From the IMG/VR virus record IMGVR_UViG_3300025543_000143, positions 1 to 28,748 of that record: a stretch of 28,748 nucleotides of DNA; one strand, 5' to 3'. The stretch comes from a virus. The translations under genes and the position numbers were made by a program. Numbering within the stretch: the first letter of the stretch is position 1; the number at the start of each line of letters is the position of its first letter. Under the pieces are notes generated by a model. The model was not told the origin of the DNA. It searched no databases and saw only the letters and a list, made by a program, of their open reading frames with translations. This document shows positions 1 to 5,002 of the stretch, one piece after another.

Positions 1-153
1 GGAACCTGACATAGTAGTCGGTTCATAGTAGTTCTTAGATGTATATAAAACGTACCGTGCAAAACAGCATCCCTAGAATTGTATATGAATGATCCTCATA
101 ATGTTATGAATATATTTGTGTGACATAATGGCAACAGTAAGCATAATACTTGT

Positions 154-169
154 TGTCAACCCCTTGACA
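154..169. repeat. Inverted repeat TGTCAA-CCCC-TTGACA
   Basis: This is a perfect 6-bp inverted repeat with a CCCC centre. The right arm is a consensus -35 hexamer, and the left arm is the same hexamer on the other strand. Neither side has a good -10 box at 15-18 bp, so it is better read as a protein-binding dyad or an orphan -35 than as a working promoter. The flank resembles the TTAACCC(C)TTGAC sequence before the 732 and 12419 promoters. Confidence 0.35.
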
Positions 170-205
170 TCCATTTTCGCATAGTAGTGCGACATTTATG
201 CAACA

Positions 206-239
206 GAGGGGGTGCATGGGCCATGGGGGGTGCCCCCGT
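206..239. other. G-rich hairpin and dyad block
   Basis: GGGGG at 225-229 pairs with CCCCC at 233-237 around a GTG triloop. T224-G238 and A223-T239 extend it to a 7-bp stem. Just upstream, CATGG-G-CCATG (215-225) is a second dyad flanked by two direct copies of GGGGGTG (208-214 and 226-232). No U tract follows, so it is not a standard intrinsic terminator. Its role is unknown. Confidence 0.4.
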
Positions 240-362
240 ACGTTATATACCCACAATGACAGAGGGGGGTATTTTAGGTTAGGCTGTTAACCACTATGGT
301 TTACACATGGCATGTTTTCGCCTACTTAGTATACATAATGTATTCAGGAGGTGTTTTAGGGG

Positions 363-391
363 TTGACAGGGGGTAGCACTTACTGTATAAT
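363..391 (+). promoter_or_regulatory. Sigma70-type promoter P1
   Basis: TTGACA at 363-368 and TATAAT at 386-391 are both perfect consensus hexamers with a 17-bp spacer. It is the first of two promoters in a duplicated promoter-leader cassette and points toward the lysis and packaging genes. No coding frame begins soon after it, so its transcript has a long untranslated leader or gives a short RNA. Confidence 0.8.
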
Positions 392-479
392 ACAACTTGT
401 TGTTACACAGTGATTTAGCTAAAACAACTACTCCTTTAAAGAAAGATACAATTAAATACTTAAAGTATAACATTAGGTA

Positions 480-507
480 TTGACATCGCGGCTAGATGTG
501 TTATAAC
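480..507 (+). promoter_or_regulatory. Sigma70-type promoter P2
   Basis: TTGACA at 480-485 and TATAAC at 502-507 are separated by 16 bp. This is the second copy in the tandem cassette. It sits 117 bp downstream of P1 and carries the same leader motifs at the same distances from the -35. Confidence 0.7.
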
Positions 508-573
508 TTACGAATAGTATTACTTAATGAATTAGCTAATACATCTACTCCTCTTTAGAAAGAACATTAGATA

Positions 574-620
574 TACTTTAAGTAATACTTTAAGTACCTA
601 GACAAGTCTATCTAATTAGA
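574..620. promoter_or_regulatory. Cluster of four adjacent palindromes, possible operators
   Basis: TACTT-T-AAGTA occurs at 574-584 and again at 586-596, exactly 12 bp apart. TAGAC-AA-GTCTA follows at 599-610 and TCTAATTAGA at 611-620. A fifth related site, TACTT-A-AAGTA, lies at 457-467 in the first cassette. Closely spaced short dyads downstream of promoters fit operator sites for a dimeric repressor. They could also form weak RNA hairpins. No matching regulator gene is in the window. Confidence 0.4.
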
Positions 621-731
621 TGGAGGAGTATTAGTCTATCTTTTGTCGTAAGAGTTATCTTATGTCGCATATCTTAAGCGTTAGCTTATATCTTTCTTAT
701 AAGATTTGTCGCACCATTCTAAACTTAACCC
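597..731. other. Non-coding leader region before P3
   Basis: GAGGAGTA at 623-630 looks like a ribosome binding site but no start codon follows it. It is an exact 8-base complement of TACTCCTC at 546-553 in the P2 leader, so the two could pair in the P2 transcript. An A/T-rich hairpin, CTTATA (685-690) with TATAAG (698-703), precedes P3 and might be a weak terminator. GTCGCA recurs at 664 and 708. No gene is seen. Confidence 0.4.
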
Positions 732-760
732 TTGACTTATAATATCCCTTGTGCTATAAC
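732..760 (+). promoter_or_regulatory. Sigma70-type promoter P3 for the lysis genes
   Basis: TTGACT at 732-737 and TATAAC at 755-760 have a 17-bp spacer. The upstream sequence TTAACCC resembles that before the capsid promoter at 12419. Transcription would start near 767, about 34 nt before the ATG at 801. The TTG that opens the reading frame at 732 is the -35 box itself, so it is not the translation start. Confidence 0.75.
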
Positions 761-800
761 TGGGGATAGTCGTACAATAATAACAATAAGAATCGACACA

Positions 801-1067
801 ATGAAACACCCCTTAGATGCAGACCGAGAGTACTTCCCAGGTGATGACGTATTGACCGCCTTCTTCGAAGCCCTAGCCGGTGACGACATGCGAGCACTCT
901 ACAATCTCCATATCCCTCGTAGTGATGTATTCTACGTTAGAGAGAAGTACTACAACGACACAGGCCACTGGGTATCCCTAGACAGGATGGAGAGGGCCAT
1001 GTACTTAGAGGGTTTCTTGGAATCACGGGATGTCTTAGATCCTAGACGAGTTAGAGATTGGGAGTAG
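801..1067 (+). CDS. Hypothetical protein at the head of the lysis operon
   Basis: This 88-residue acidic protein begins MKHPLDADREYF. I chose the ATG at 801 because the longer frame back to 732 runs through promoter P3. No clear Shine-Dalgarno sequence is visible before 801. There is no signal peptide or membrane segment. Charged and aromatic residues predominate (LYNLHIPR, FYVREKYY, MERAMYLEGF), which suggests a small helical soluble protein. The gene ends 4 nt before the endolysin, so the two are probably co-transcribed from P3. I do not recognise its function, although similar short proteins seem common in aquatic phages. A role in lysis control is only a guess from position. Confidence 0.6.
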   Translation: MKHPLDADREYFPGDDVLTAFFEALAGDDMRALYNLHIPRSDVFYVREKYYNDTGHWVSLDRMERAMYLEGFLESRDVLDPRRVRDWE

Positions 1068-1071
1068 TAAC

Positions 1072-1461
1072 ATGGGTTACCGCTTAGGTACACGTAGTAA
1101 GCAGAGACTAGAAGGTCTACATCCAGACCTCGTAGCTGTTGTAGAACGTGCTATACAGATTACAAGAGTTGACTTCACTGTACTGGAGGGTATGCGTACC
1201 CTAGATAGACAGAAGAAGTTGGTGGAGAGAGGAGCATCTACTACTCTCAACTCCAGACACCTCACAGGCCATGCAGTGGACCTTGGAGCTTACGTTGACG
1301 GAGAAGTACGGTGGGACTGGCCTCTTTACCATAAGATAGCGGATGCAATGAAACAGGCTGCTCTAGAGTTAAAAGTAGACATGGAATGGGGAGGTGACTG
1401 GAAGTCGTTTCCTGATGGGCCACACTACCAGCTATCGTGGAAGTCCTACCCACGTAAATAA
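1072..1461 (+). CDS. Endolysin, M15-type L-Ala-D-Glu/D-Ala-D-Ala peptidase
   Basis: This is a 129-residue zinc peptidase that should cut the peptide stems of peptidoglycan to release progeny phage. The M15 signature is clear: SRHLTGHAVD at residues 61-70 gives zinc ligands H63 and D70, EWGGDW at 105-110 gives the catalytic E105, and PHYQ at 117-120 supplies the third ligand H118. Size and motif order match stand-alone M15C (VanY/endolysin) catalytic domains with no cell-wall binding domain. There is no signal peptide, so it needs a holin to reach the wall, and holin-like genes follow at 1513 and 2128. GGGAG just upstream is a plausible ribosome site. The exact bond cut cannot be told from sequence alone. 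Confidence 0.92.
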   Translation: MGYRLGTRSKQRLEGLHPDLVAVVERAIQITRVDFTVLEGMRTLDRQKKLVERGASTTLNSRHLTGHAVDLGAYVDGEVRWDWPLYHKIADAMKQAALELKVDMEWGGDWKSFPDGPHYQLSWKSYPRK

Positions 1462-1512
1462 GTATGACTACAGCCTAGCTGGACTAGATCAAGATAATGT
1501 AGGGAGAGATGC

Positions 1513-1713
1513 ATGTCTGAGGAGCAGATAGCTGAAAGGCTACGTACACTAGAGACAGACAACGCTCTACTGCTACAACAAGTGAAACAACTAGAGAAGA
1601 ACTTAGATTCTTTAAGTAGTGGTATTAACCGTGGTCTCTGGATTATTGGTGGTGGTTTTATAGCTGCTGCCGTCTCCTGGATTATAGGTGGAGGGCTCTC
1701 CAATGGCGGTTAA
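1513..1713 (+). CDS. Small XhlA-like holin or antiholin membrane protein
   Basis: A 66-residue protein with a charged N-terminal coiled coil (residues about 1-38, with L/V heptads) and a hydrophobic Gly-rich C-terminal segment about 41-62 (WIIGGGFIAAAVSWIIGGG). This coiled coil plus C-terminal membrane helix is the layout of XhlA-type phage hemolysin/holin accessory proteins. The start at 1513 has an AGGGAGAG ribosome site. The gene lies between the endolysin and an anchored exported protein and overlaps the latter by 11 nt. It probably acts with the 3-TM holin at 2128 in opening the inner membrane. Whether it is a holin, pinholin or antagonist is not decidable here. Confidence 0.6.
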   Translation: MSEEQIAERLRTLETDNALLLQQVKQLEKNLDSLSSGINRGLWIIGGGFIAAAVSWIIGGGLSNGG

Positions 1714-2122
1714 AGTACACTATAAAGAATTAGTAGTTGGGGCTATCCTTTCCACTGCCATCTTCCTCCCTTGGGCTAAGCTCCTAGAGGCTAGACCGTA
1801 TACCAATGTAGAAGTCGTATCAGTTGAAACAGACTCCGACTCCATTACTATTGCAGCTAACTTCCGTAAGAACGCATGTACCTTCCAACGTCTTGAGGTC
1901 TTCGGTACTGACTTAGGTCTAACCTATACTCTACCTTGGGCTAACGTACCTGCCTTAGAGGAAGATGACTACGGTACTAGTTACGATAGGACAGCTGGTG
2001 ACCATACTCTTCGTCTCCACATAGAGACTGGTGGTAAGGTATACGATAGTATTGAAATAAGAACTAGACACCTCTGCGGTGATGAAGTCGTAGATAAAGT
2101 GTTTGCTACCATAAAGGTTTAA
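1703..2122 (+). CDS. Membrane-anchored exported protein in the lysis cassette
   Basis: A 139-residue protein with a single N-terminal hydrophobic segment (about residues 10-27, LVVGAILSTAIFLPW) followed by a mostly beta-rich polar domain. Two cysteines, C59 and C125, could form a disulfide outside the cytoplasm. I chose the ATG at 1703 over the GTG at 1688 because GGAGG at 1690-1694 lies 8 nt ahead of 1703. It overlaps the preceding gene by 11 nt and is followed 5 nt later by the holin. Position suggests an outer-membrane disruption or lysis-timing role, replacing a spanin that I do not otherwise see. It has no lipobox and no coiled coil, so it is not a typical spanin. Function remains unknown. 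Confidence 0.55.
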   Translation: MAVKVHYKELVVGAILSTAIFLPWAKLLEARPYTNVEVVSVETDSDSITIAANFRKNACTFQRLEVFGTDLGLTYTLPWANVPALEEDDYGTSYDRTAGDHTLRLHIETGGKVYDSIEIRTRHLCGDEVVDKVFATIKV

Positions 2123-2127
2123 TAATC

Positions 2128-2535
2128 ATGATCTCAGCTCTTCTCCCTGTCCTAGCCCCTATCCTCGGTGATGTTCTTAAGAAGATCATACCTGATGCAG
2201 ATCAGCGTTCTGAGATTGAACGTGAGACTAAACTAGCCTTACTAGAGCACACAGACTCCCTGGAGAAGATCCGTGGTGAGATTGTACTAGCTGAGGCCAA
2301 CTCCGGTAACTGGCTTACAGCAGCTTGGCGTCCCCTCTTGATGATGGTAGCCATCTGCATTATTGCTATGAACTACTTGGTGTTCCCGATCATAGCTATC
2401 GGATACCCAGCCATACTAGAGAATACACTGGAGCTGCCTGAGCAACTCTGGAACTTATTAACACTCGGCGTAGGTGGTTACATTGTTGGTCGCAGCGGTG
2501 AGAAGGCGATAGAAAAGTGGAAAGGTGGTAAGTAA
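2128..2535 (+). CDS. Holin of the three-TM (GTA-type) family
   Basis: A 135-residue protein with a hydrophobic N terminus (residues 1-14), a charged helical middle with a conserved-looking NWLTAAWRPL at 61-70, a strong membrane segment about 68-92, a second hydrophobic stretch about 108-120 (LLTLGVGGYIVGRSGEK), and a basic tail. The pattern NW(L)TA.WRPL followed by GVGGYIVGRSGEK is what I recall for the 3-TM holin family found in gene transfer agents and marine phages. It should form the inner-membrane lesion that lets the M15 endolysin reach peptidoglycan. The next small ORF starts on its stop codon (TAATG). Confidence 0.8.
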   Translation: MISALLPVLAPILGDVLKKIIPDADQRSEIERETKLALLEHTDSLEKIRGEIVLAEANSGNWLTAAWRPLLMMVAICIIAMNYLVFPIIAIGYPAILENTLELPEQLWNLLTLGVGGYIVGRSGEKAIEKWKGGK

Positions 2536-2672
2536 TGGGCTGTTGGATTGATACAAAGAACCCCTGTGGTAAGTGCTTTGGGTGCTGGAGTATGGACCCT
2601 GCTTCCATCTCTACTAAGTTCAAGTTATGGAACGGTACTTTCCTAACCTCCATCTGTTTATTCGAGGACTGA
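2535..2672 (+). CDS. Tiny cysteine-rich protein
   Basis: A 45-codon frame starts on the last base of the holin stop (TAATG) and ends 1 nt before the next ATG at 2674, so it exactly fills the gap between two genes. The protein starts MGCWIDTKNPCGKC and has cysteines at 3, 11, 14, 17 and 41. The C-x2-C-x2-C cluster could bind a metal or be redox active. GGTGG just upstream could serve as a ribosome site. No family is recognised. Tight packing and the compact Cys cluster argue it is real, but its length makes this tentative. Confidence 0.5.
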   Translation: MGCWIDTKNPCGKCFGCWSMDPASISTKFKLWNGTFLTSICLFED

Positions 2673-2673
2673 T

Positions 2674-2985
2674 ATGGCTTCTGGTAAAGAATATGAAAGA
2701 GATTATGAGAGGGAGCGTAAGCTTCAGCTAGAGTCTCCTAAGTCCGACAAGGCCGCCAATGCTTCACGCAAGGCGGCTCGTCGTATATTAGAGAAGAAGG
2801 GTATTGTTAAGAAGGGAGACGGTAAAGATGTAGATCATAAGAACCGTAACCCTAAAGACAACTCCGCCAAGAACCTGAAGGCTAAACCCAAGTCAACCAA
2901 CCGTAGCTTCTCCCGTAAAGCAAACGCTAAGAAGTACGCTAAGAACATAGGCGCGTCTAATCCGCCCACACAGAGGAAGAAGTAA
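2674..2985 (+). CDS. Small basic HNH-like protein
   Basis: A 103-residue, very basic protein. The N-terminal two fifths are helical and charged. Residues 53-68 (VDHKNRNPKDNSAKNL) match the DH...N..NL core of HNH-type zinc-finger nucleases and N76 follows at the place of the last catalytic histidine. This looks like an HNN-type or degenerate variant with no zinc-binding cysteine knuckles. HNH proteins beside terminase genes can assist DNA cleavage in packaging in HK97-like phages, so a packaging role is possible. It could equally be an inactive DNA-binding derivative. The C-terminal end (KKYAKNIGASNPPTQRKK) resembles the end of the protein at 4658, which has GASNPGTQLRKAK. Confidence 0.55.
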   Translation: MASGKEYERDYERERKLQLESPKSDKAANASRKAARRILEKKGIVKKGDGKDVDHKNRNPKDNSAKNLKAKPKSTNRSFSRKANAKKYAKNIGASNPPTQRKK

Positions 2986-2986
2986 C

Positions 2987-3292
2987 ATGGACTTTAAGAA
3001 GTACGAGAAAGAACTTAACGCAGCTAACTACTTCATCTCAGGTGATATGGTATCTAACTCCCGTGGTGATGTCGTTGGTCAGATGGACCCCTACGGTGAG
3101 TTCCACTACAGCGACGACGAGATGGCTAAGGTAATCTGTAAGGCTATGCAAGCTGAAGAAGCAAAGCCAGTGGTTAAGGCAGAGCCTAAGAAGGTTGCTA
3201 CTAAGAAGAAGAAACGTGCTCGTGATGAAGAAGGTCACTTTAAAGCTGATGACCCATCAACACCTGACATAAACGAGGCTTGGGTTAGCTAA
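2987..3292 (+). CDS. Hypothetical protein with basic linker and acidic C-terminal motif
   Basis: A 101-residue protein with a mixed N-terminal domain (about 1-58), a Lys-rich linker (about 60-80, with VATKKKKRAR) and an acidic end, GHFKADDPSTPDINEAW. I recall similar short ADDP.TP..NEAW endings in proteins from aquatic phages, which may be a protein-docking peptide. It sits 1 nt after the HNH-like gene and shares its stop with the start of the next gene (TAATG), so the two are translationally coupled. No membrane segment or catalytic motif is visible. The function is unknown and virion association is only an inference. Confidence 0.55.
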   Translation: MDFKKYEKELNAANYFISGDMVSNSRGDVVGQMDPYGEFHYSDDEMAKVICKAMQAEEAKPVVKAEPKKVATKKKKRARDEEGHFKADDPSTPDINEAWVS

Positions 3293-3651
3293 TGGCTAAT
3301 GTTGCGTTTACCACAGTCTACGAGAGTAAGGTCGTTACAGCTACTGCTGCAGACGCCTCAGCTGATGTGGTGTATACTGTCCCGGCTCTACACGATGCTC
3401 AGATTACACTGATCATGGCATCAAATGGGGCAGCTACGCATACCGTGAATATCCAAGTCTACCACGCAGACACAGCTACGTATAGTCACCTTCTACGGTC
3501 TCACAATATCGCAGGTGGGGACTCTTACAACATACTAGGCTCTAGTAAGTTATTCTTACACGCAGGTGATAAGATACTAGCGTACAAGTCGGCAGGGACA
3601 CTTGACGTCTCCGTATCAGGTAAACAATTCTATAATCAAGCAAGGACTTAA
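3292..3651 (+). CDS. Small beta-rich putative structural protein
   Basis: A 119-residue protein rich in V, T, A and S with alternating hydrophobic residues (ITLIMASN, THTVNIQVYHA, KLFLHAGDKILAY) as in a beta sandwich. The last part (HAGDKILAYKSAGTLDVSVSG) looks like the end of a jelly-roll or immunoglobulin-like phage domain. It has no Cys, no membrane segment and no basic linker, unlike its neighbours. It is coupled to the preceding gene by TAATG and lies 3 nt before the terminase small subunit. A head decoration or neck protein is a reasonable guess, but I do not recognise a named family. Confidence 0.5.
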   Translation: MANVAFTTVYESKVVTATAADASADVVYTVPALHDAQITLIMASNGAATHTVNIQVYHADTATYSHLLRSHNIAGGDSYNILGSSKLFLHAGDKILAYKSAGTLDVSVSGKQFYNQART

Positions 3652-3654
3652 CCA

Positions 3655-4020
3655 ATGGCTAAGCGTGACTTAACAGAGAAGCAGGAACTCTTCCTAGCTG
3701 TCCTATTCGAAGAAGCTGAGGGTGACCCCTTGGTAGCTAAGCGTCTAGCTGGTTACTCTGACAACGTAGCTACCTCCACAGTTACAGCCTCCCTTGTGGA
3801 TGAGATTGCGGAGCTTACACGTAAGTTCATTGCACAGAGCTCTACTAAGGCAGCGTACGCCATGTTCAAGGTCTTAGGTGATAAGGACATGTTAGGTGCT
3901 AAGGAACGTATGGCAGCTGCTAAAGATATCATGGACCGGGCTGGCTTCGTTAAGACGGAGAAGGTAGAGGTCTCATCCGCAGAACCCGTCTTTATACTAC
4001 CAGCTAAAAAGGAAGACTGA
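3655..4020 (+). CDS. terS: Terminase small subunit
   Basis: A 121-residue helical protein beginning MAKRDLTEKQELFLAVLFEE. The LT.KQ..FL....G(D)P..AK..AGYSD pattern is the N-terminal helix-turn-helix found in small terminase subunits, which bind the packaging site on concatemeric DNA and load it to the motor. Residues about 60-105 (TRKFIAQSSTKAAYAMFKVL, then GAKERMAAAKDIMDRAGF) form the expected oligomerisation helices. The tail FILPAKKED may contact TerL. It lies about 1.3 kb before TerL, separated by five small genes, which is a longer gap than the usual adjacency. Confidence 0.75.
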   Translation: MAKRDLTEKQELFLAVLFEEAEGDPLVAKRLAGYSDNVATSTVTASLVDEIAELTRKFIAQSSTKAAYAMFKVLGDKDMLGAKERMAAAKDIMDRAGFVKTEKVEVSSAEPVFILPAKKED

Positions 4021-4021
4021 T

Positions 4022-4300
4022 ATGGCTGTTGAATATAGAGGTGAGAAGTTCGAAGGTTATAACAAACCTAAACGGACCCCAAAACATCCCTCCAAGTCTC
4101 ACGTAGTCCTTGCTAAAGAAGGTGATACGATCAAGATGATCCGCTTCGGGGAGCAAGGGGCTAAGACAGCTGGTAAACCTAAAGCTGGTGAATCAGATGC
4201 GATGAAAAAGAAACGAGCATCCTTTAAGGCTCGTCATGGTAAGAACATTAAGAGAGGTAAACTCTCAGCAGCCTATTGGGCTGATAAGGTTAAGTGGTGA
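4022..4300 (+). CDS. Small lysine-rich hypothetical protein
   Basis: A 92-residue basic protein. The N-terminal half (KFEGYNKPKRTPKHPSKSHV, then IKMIRFGEQGAKTAG) probably forms a short beta hairpin. The C-terminal half (KKKRASFKARHGKNIKRGKL, then SAAYWADKVKW) is a basic helical region with a conserved-looking aromatic end. I have seen similar FKARH..NI..GK.SAAYWA.KVKW proteins in aquatic phages, but know no function. It lies one base after terS and belongs to a run of four consecutive small basic genes. DNA or RNA binding is plausible from charge only. Confidence 0.6.
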   Translation: MAVEYRGEKFEGYNKPKRTPKHPSKSHVVLAKEGDTIKMIRFGEQGAKTAGKPKAGESDAMKKKRASFKARHGKNIKRGKLSAAYWADKVKW

Positions 4301-4305
4301 TCTAA

Positions 4306-4494
4306 ATGGTAGCTGCAAAGAAACCTAAAAGCAAAGTAAACGAAGCGGGTAACTACACCAAACCTACCATGCGTAAGAACCTCTTTAATAAGATTAAGGC
4401 TGGTACTAAGGGTGGTAAAGCAGGTCAGTGGTCTGCCCGTAAAGCTCAAATACTAGCTAAAGAGTATAAAGCAAAAGGTGGGGGTTACAAGTAA
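4306..4494 (+). CDS. Very small lysine-rich hypothetical protein
   Basis: A 62-residue protein, about one third Lys/Arg/His, with the recognisable core NYTKPTMRKNLFNKIKAG, then GKAGQWSARKAQILAKEYK and ending KAKGGGYK. I recall close analogues in marine phages and in some giant viruses, always uncharacterised. It starts 5 nt after the previous gene and ends on a TAATG junction with the next one, which supports co-translation. No catalytic motif is visible. Nucleic-acid condensation or packaging support is a guess from charge and position. Confidence 0.6.
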   Translation: MVAAKKPKSKVNEAGNYTKPTMRKNLFNKIKAGTKGGKAGQWSARKAQILAKEYKAKGGGYK

Positions 4495-4661
4495 TGGCTG
4501 CAGGAATGAAACACTATTTTAAGAATGGTAAAGAACATAAGGGTGCAACCCACAAGGCTAACGGTAAGTTAATGTCAGGTGCTAAACATACAGCATCAAG
4601 TAAGAATCTATTCCACTTTAAAGAACTATCGGCTGCTGCTAAGAAGGTTGCTAAGAAATGA
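4494..4661 (+). CDS. 55-residue basic protein overlapping both neighbours
   Basis: The frame begins on the stop of the previous gene (TAATG) and ends with a 4-nt ATGA overlap with the next, so it fills the gap exactly. The product has the pattern MKHYFKNGKEHKGATHKANG, then KLMSGAKHTASSKNLFHF, and a basic tail AAKKVAKK. The THK.NGK.MSG..HT.SSK..F pattern also occurs, as I recall it, in other aquatic phage small proteins. An alternative internal ATG lies at codon 5. The function is unknown. Confidence 0.6.
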   Translation: MAAGMKHYFKNGKEHKGATHKANGKLMSGAKHTASSKNLFHFKELSAAAKKVAKK

Positions 4662-4969
4662 AACCTAGTCAGAAATCACTTAATAAATGGACTAAAGAGG
4701 AATGGGGTACTAAGTCAGGTAAGCCATCTACTCAAGGAGGTAAGGCCACTGGTGAAAGGTATTTACCTAAAGCAGCTAGAGAAGCCTTAACAGACAAAGA
4801 GTACGCAGCAACATCAGCTGCTAAGCGTAAAGGCAAGGCGGCTGGTAAGCAGTTTGTTAAACAACCTAAAAAGATAGCTGCAAAGACAGCTAAGTATAGA
4901 ATGAATAAAGGTGGTTATGTTCCCTGTGGTGCTTCAAACCCAGGTACTCAGCTAAGAAAAGCTAAATAA
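4658..4969 (+). CDS. Small basic protein, DUF5872-like
   Basis: A 103-residue Lys-rich protein with the pattern LNKWTKEEWGTKSGKPS, then GERYLPKAAREALTDKEYAA and KGKAAGKQFVKQPKKIAAKT. This combination (KWT..EWGTKSGKPS, YLPKAAR.AL...EYAAT, GKQFV.QPKKIA) matches what I remember of the uncharacterised DUF5872 family of phages and large viruses; the family number is from memory. The end GASNPGTQLRKAK resembles the end of the HNH-like protein at 2674. It is the last gene of the basic cluster and is followed at once by a promoter. Its function is unknown. Confidence 0.6.
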   Translation: MKPSQKSLNKWTKEEWGTKSGKPSTQGGKATGERYLPKAAREALTDKEYAATSAAKRKGKAAGKQFVKQPKKIAAKTAKYRMNKGGYVPCGASNPGTQLRKAK

Positions 4970-4973
4970 CAAC

Positions 4974-5002
4974 TTGACAAACTAATTTGTGTGTGGTATA
5001 AG
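4974..5002 (+). promoter_or_regulatory. Sigma70-type promoter before the terminase/portal genes
   Basis: TTGACA at 4974-4979 and TATAAG at 4997-5002 have a 17-bp spacer. The -10 box abuts the ATG at 5003, so transcripts starting near 5009 would lack that start codon. The promoter could therefore boost TerL and portal but not the gene it overlaps, which would be translated from upstream transcripts. Confidence 0.65.

Larger units (their letters stand above)
1..362. other. Non-coding control region, left part
   Basis: No convincing gene is seen. The stretch carries the word CATAGTAGT three times (10-18, 24-32, 180-188), an inverted repeat at 154-169, and unusual G runs at 208-212, 218-220, 225-230 and 264-269. 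Only very short open frames occur, for example 24 codons from 216. The region lies directly upstream of tandem promoters, so it may contain regulatory or replication and packaging signals. That role is inference. Confidence 0.5.
363..596 (+). repeat. Diverged 117-bp tandem promoter-leader duplication
   Basis: Segments 363-479 and 480-596 are colinear from the -35 box at an exact 117-bp offset. Shared elements are TTGACA (363/480), TTAGCT (415/532), CTACTCCT (428/545), AGAAAGA (440/557) and the palindrome TACTT-W-AAGTA (457/574). The -10 boxes differ by one base in position, giving spacers of 17 and 16. The downstream half is much better conserved than the spacer, which suggests the leader motifs are under selection. 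An additional TACTTTAAGTA follows at 586-596. Confidence 0.75.

Noticed and set aside
164-192. TTGACA at 164-169 as an additional promoter
   Set aside because: No -10 hexamer better than TAGTGC or GTGCGA is found at 15-18 bp, so there is no support beyond the -35 word.
1-192. CATAGTAGT copies at 10, 24 and 180 as a binding-site family
   Set aside because: Three copies of a 9-mer with irregular spacing and no dyad symmetry are not enough to claim a site. I only note them.
216-290. 24-codon frame after an AGAGGGGG sequence, and an overlapping 19-codon frame from 223
   Set aside because: Both frames run through G-runs and the hairpin block, are very short, and give low-complexity products. The G-rich sequence mimics a ribosome site by composition.
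685-731. Intrinsic terminator at the A/T hairpin 685-703
   Set aside because: The stem is 6 bp of mostly A-T pairs and is not followed by a U run, so it would be too weak to call.
732-800. Longer N terminus for the first gene starting with TTG at 732
   Set aside because: This stretch contains the -35 and -10 boxes of a well-formed promoter, so the transcript would start inside it. The ATG at 801 is preferred.
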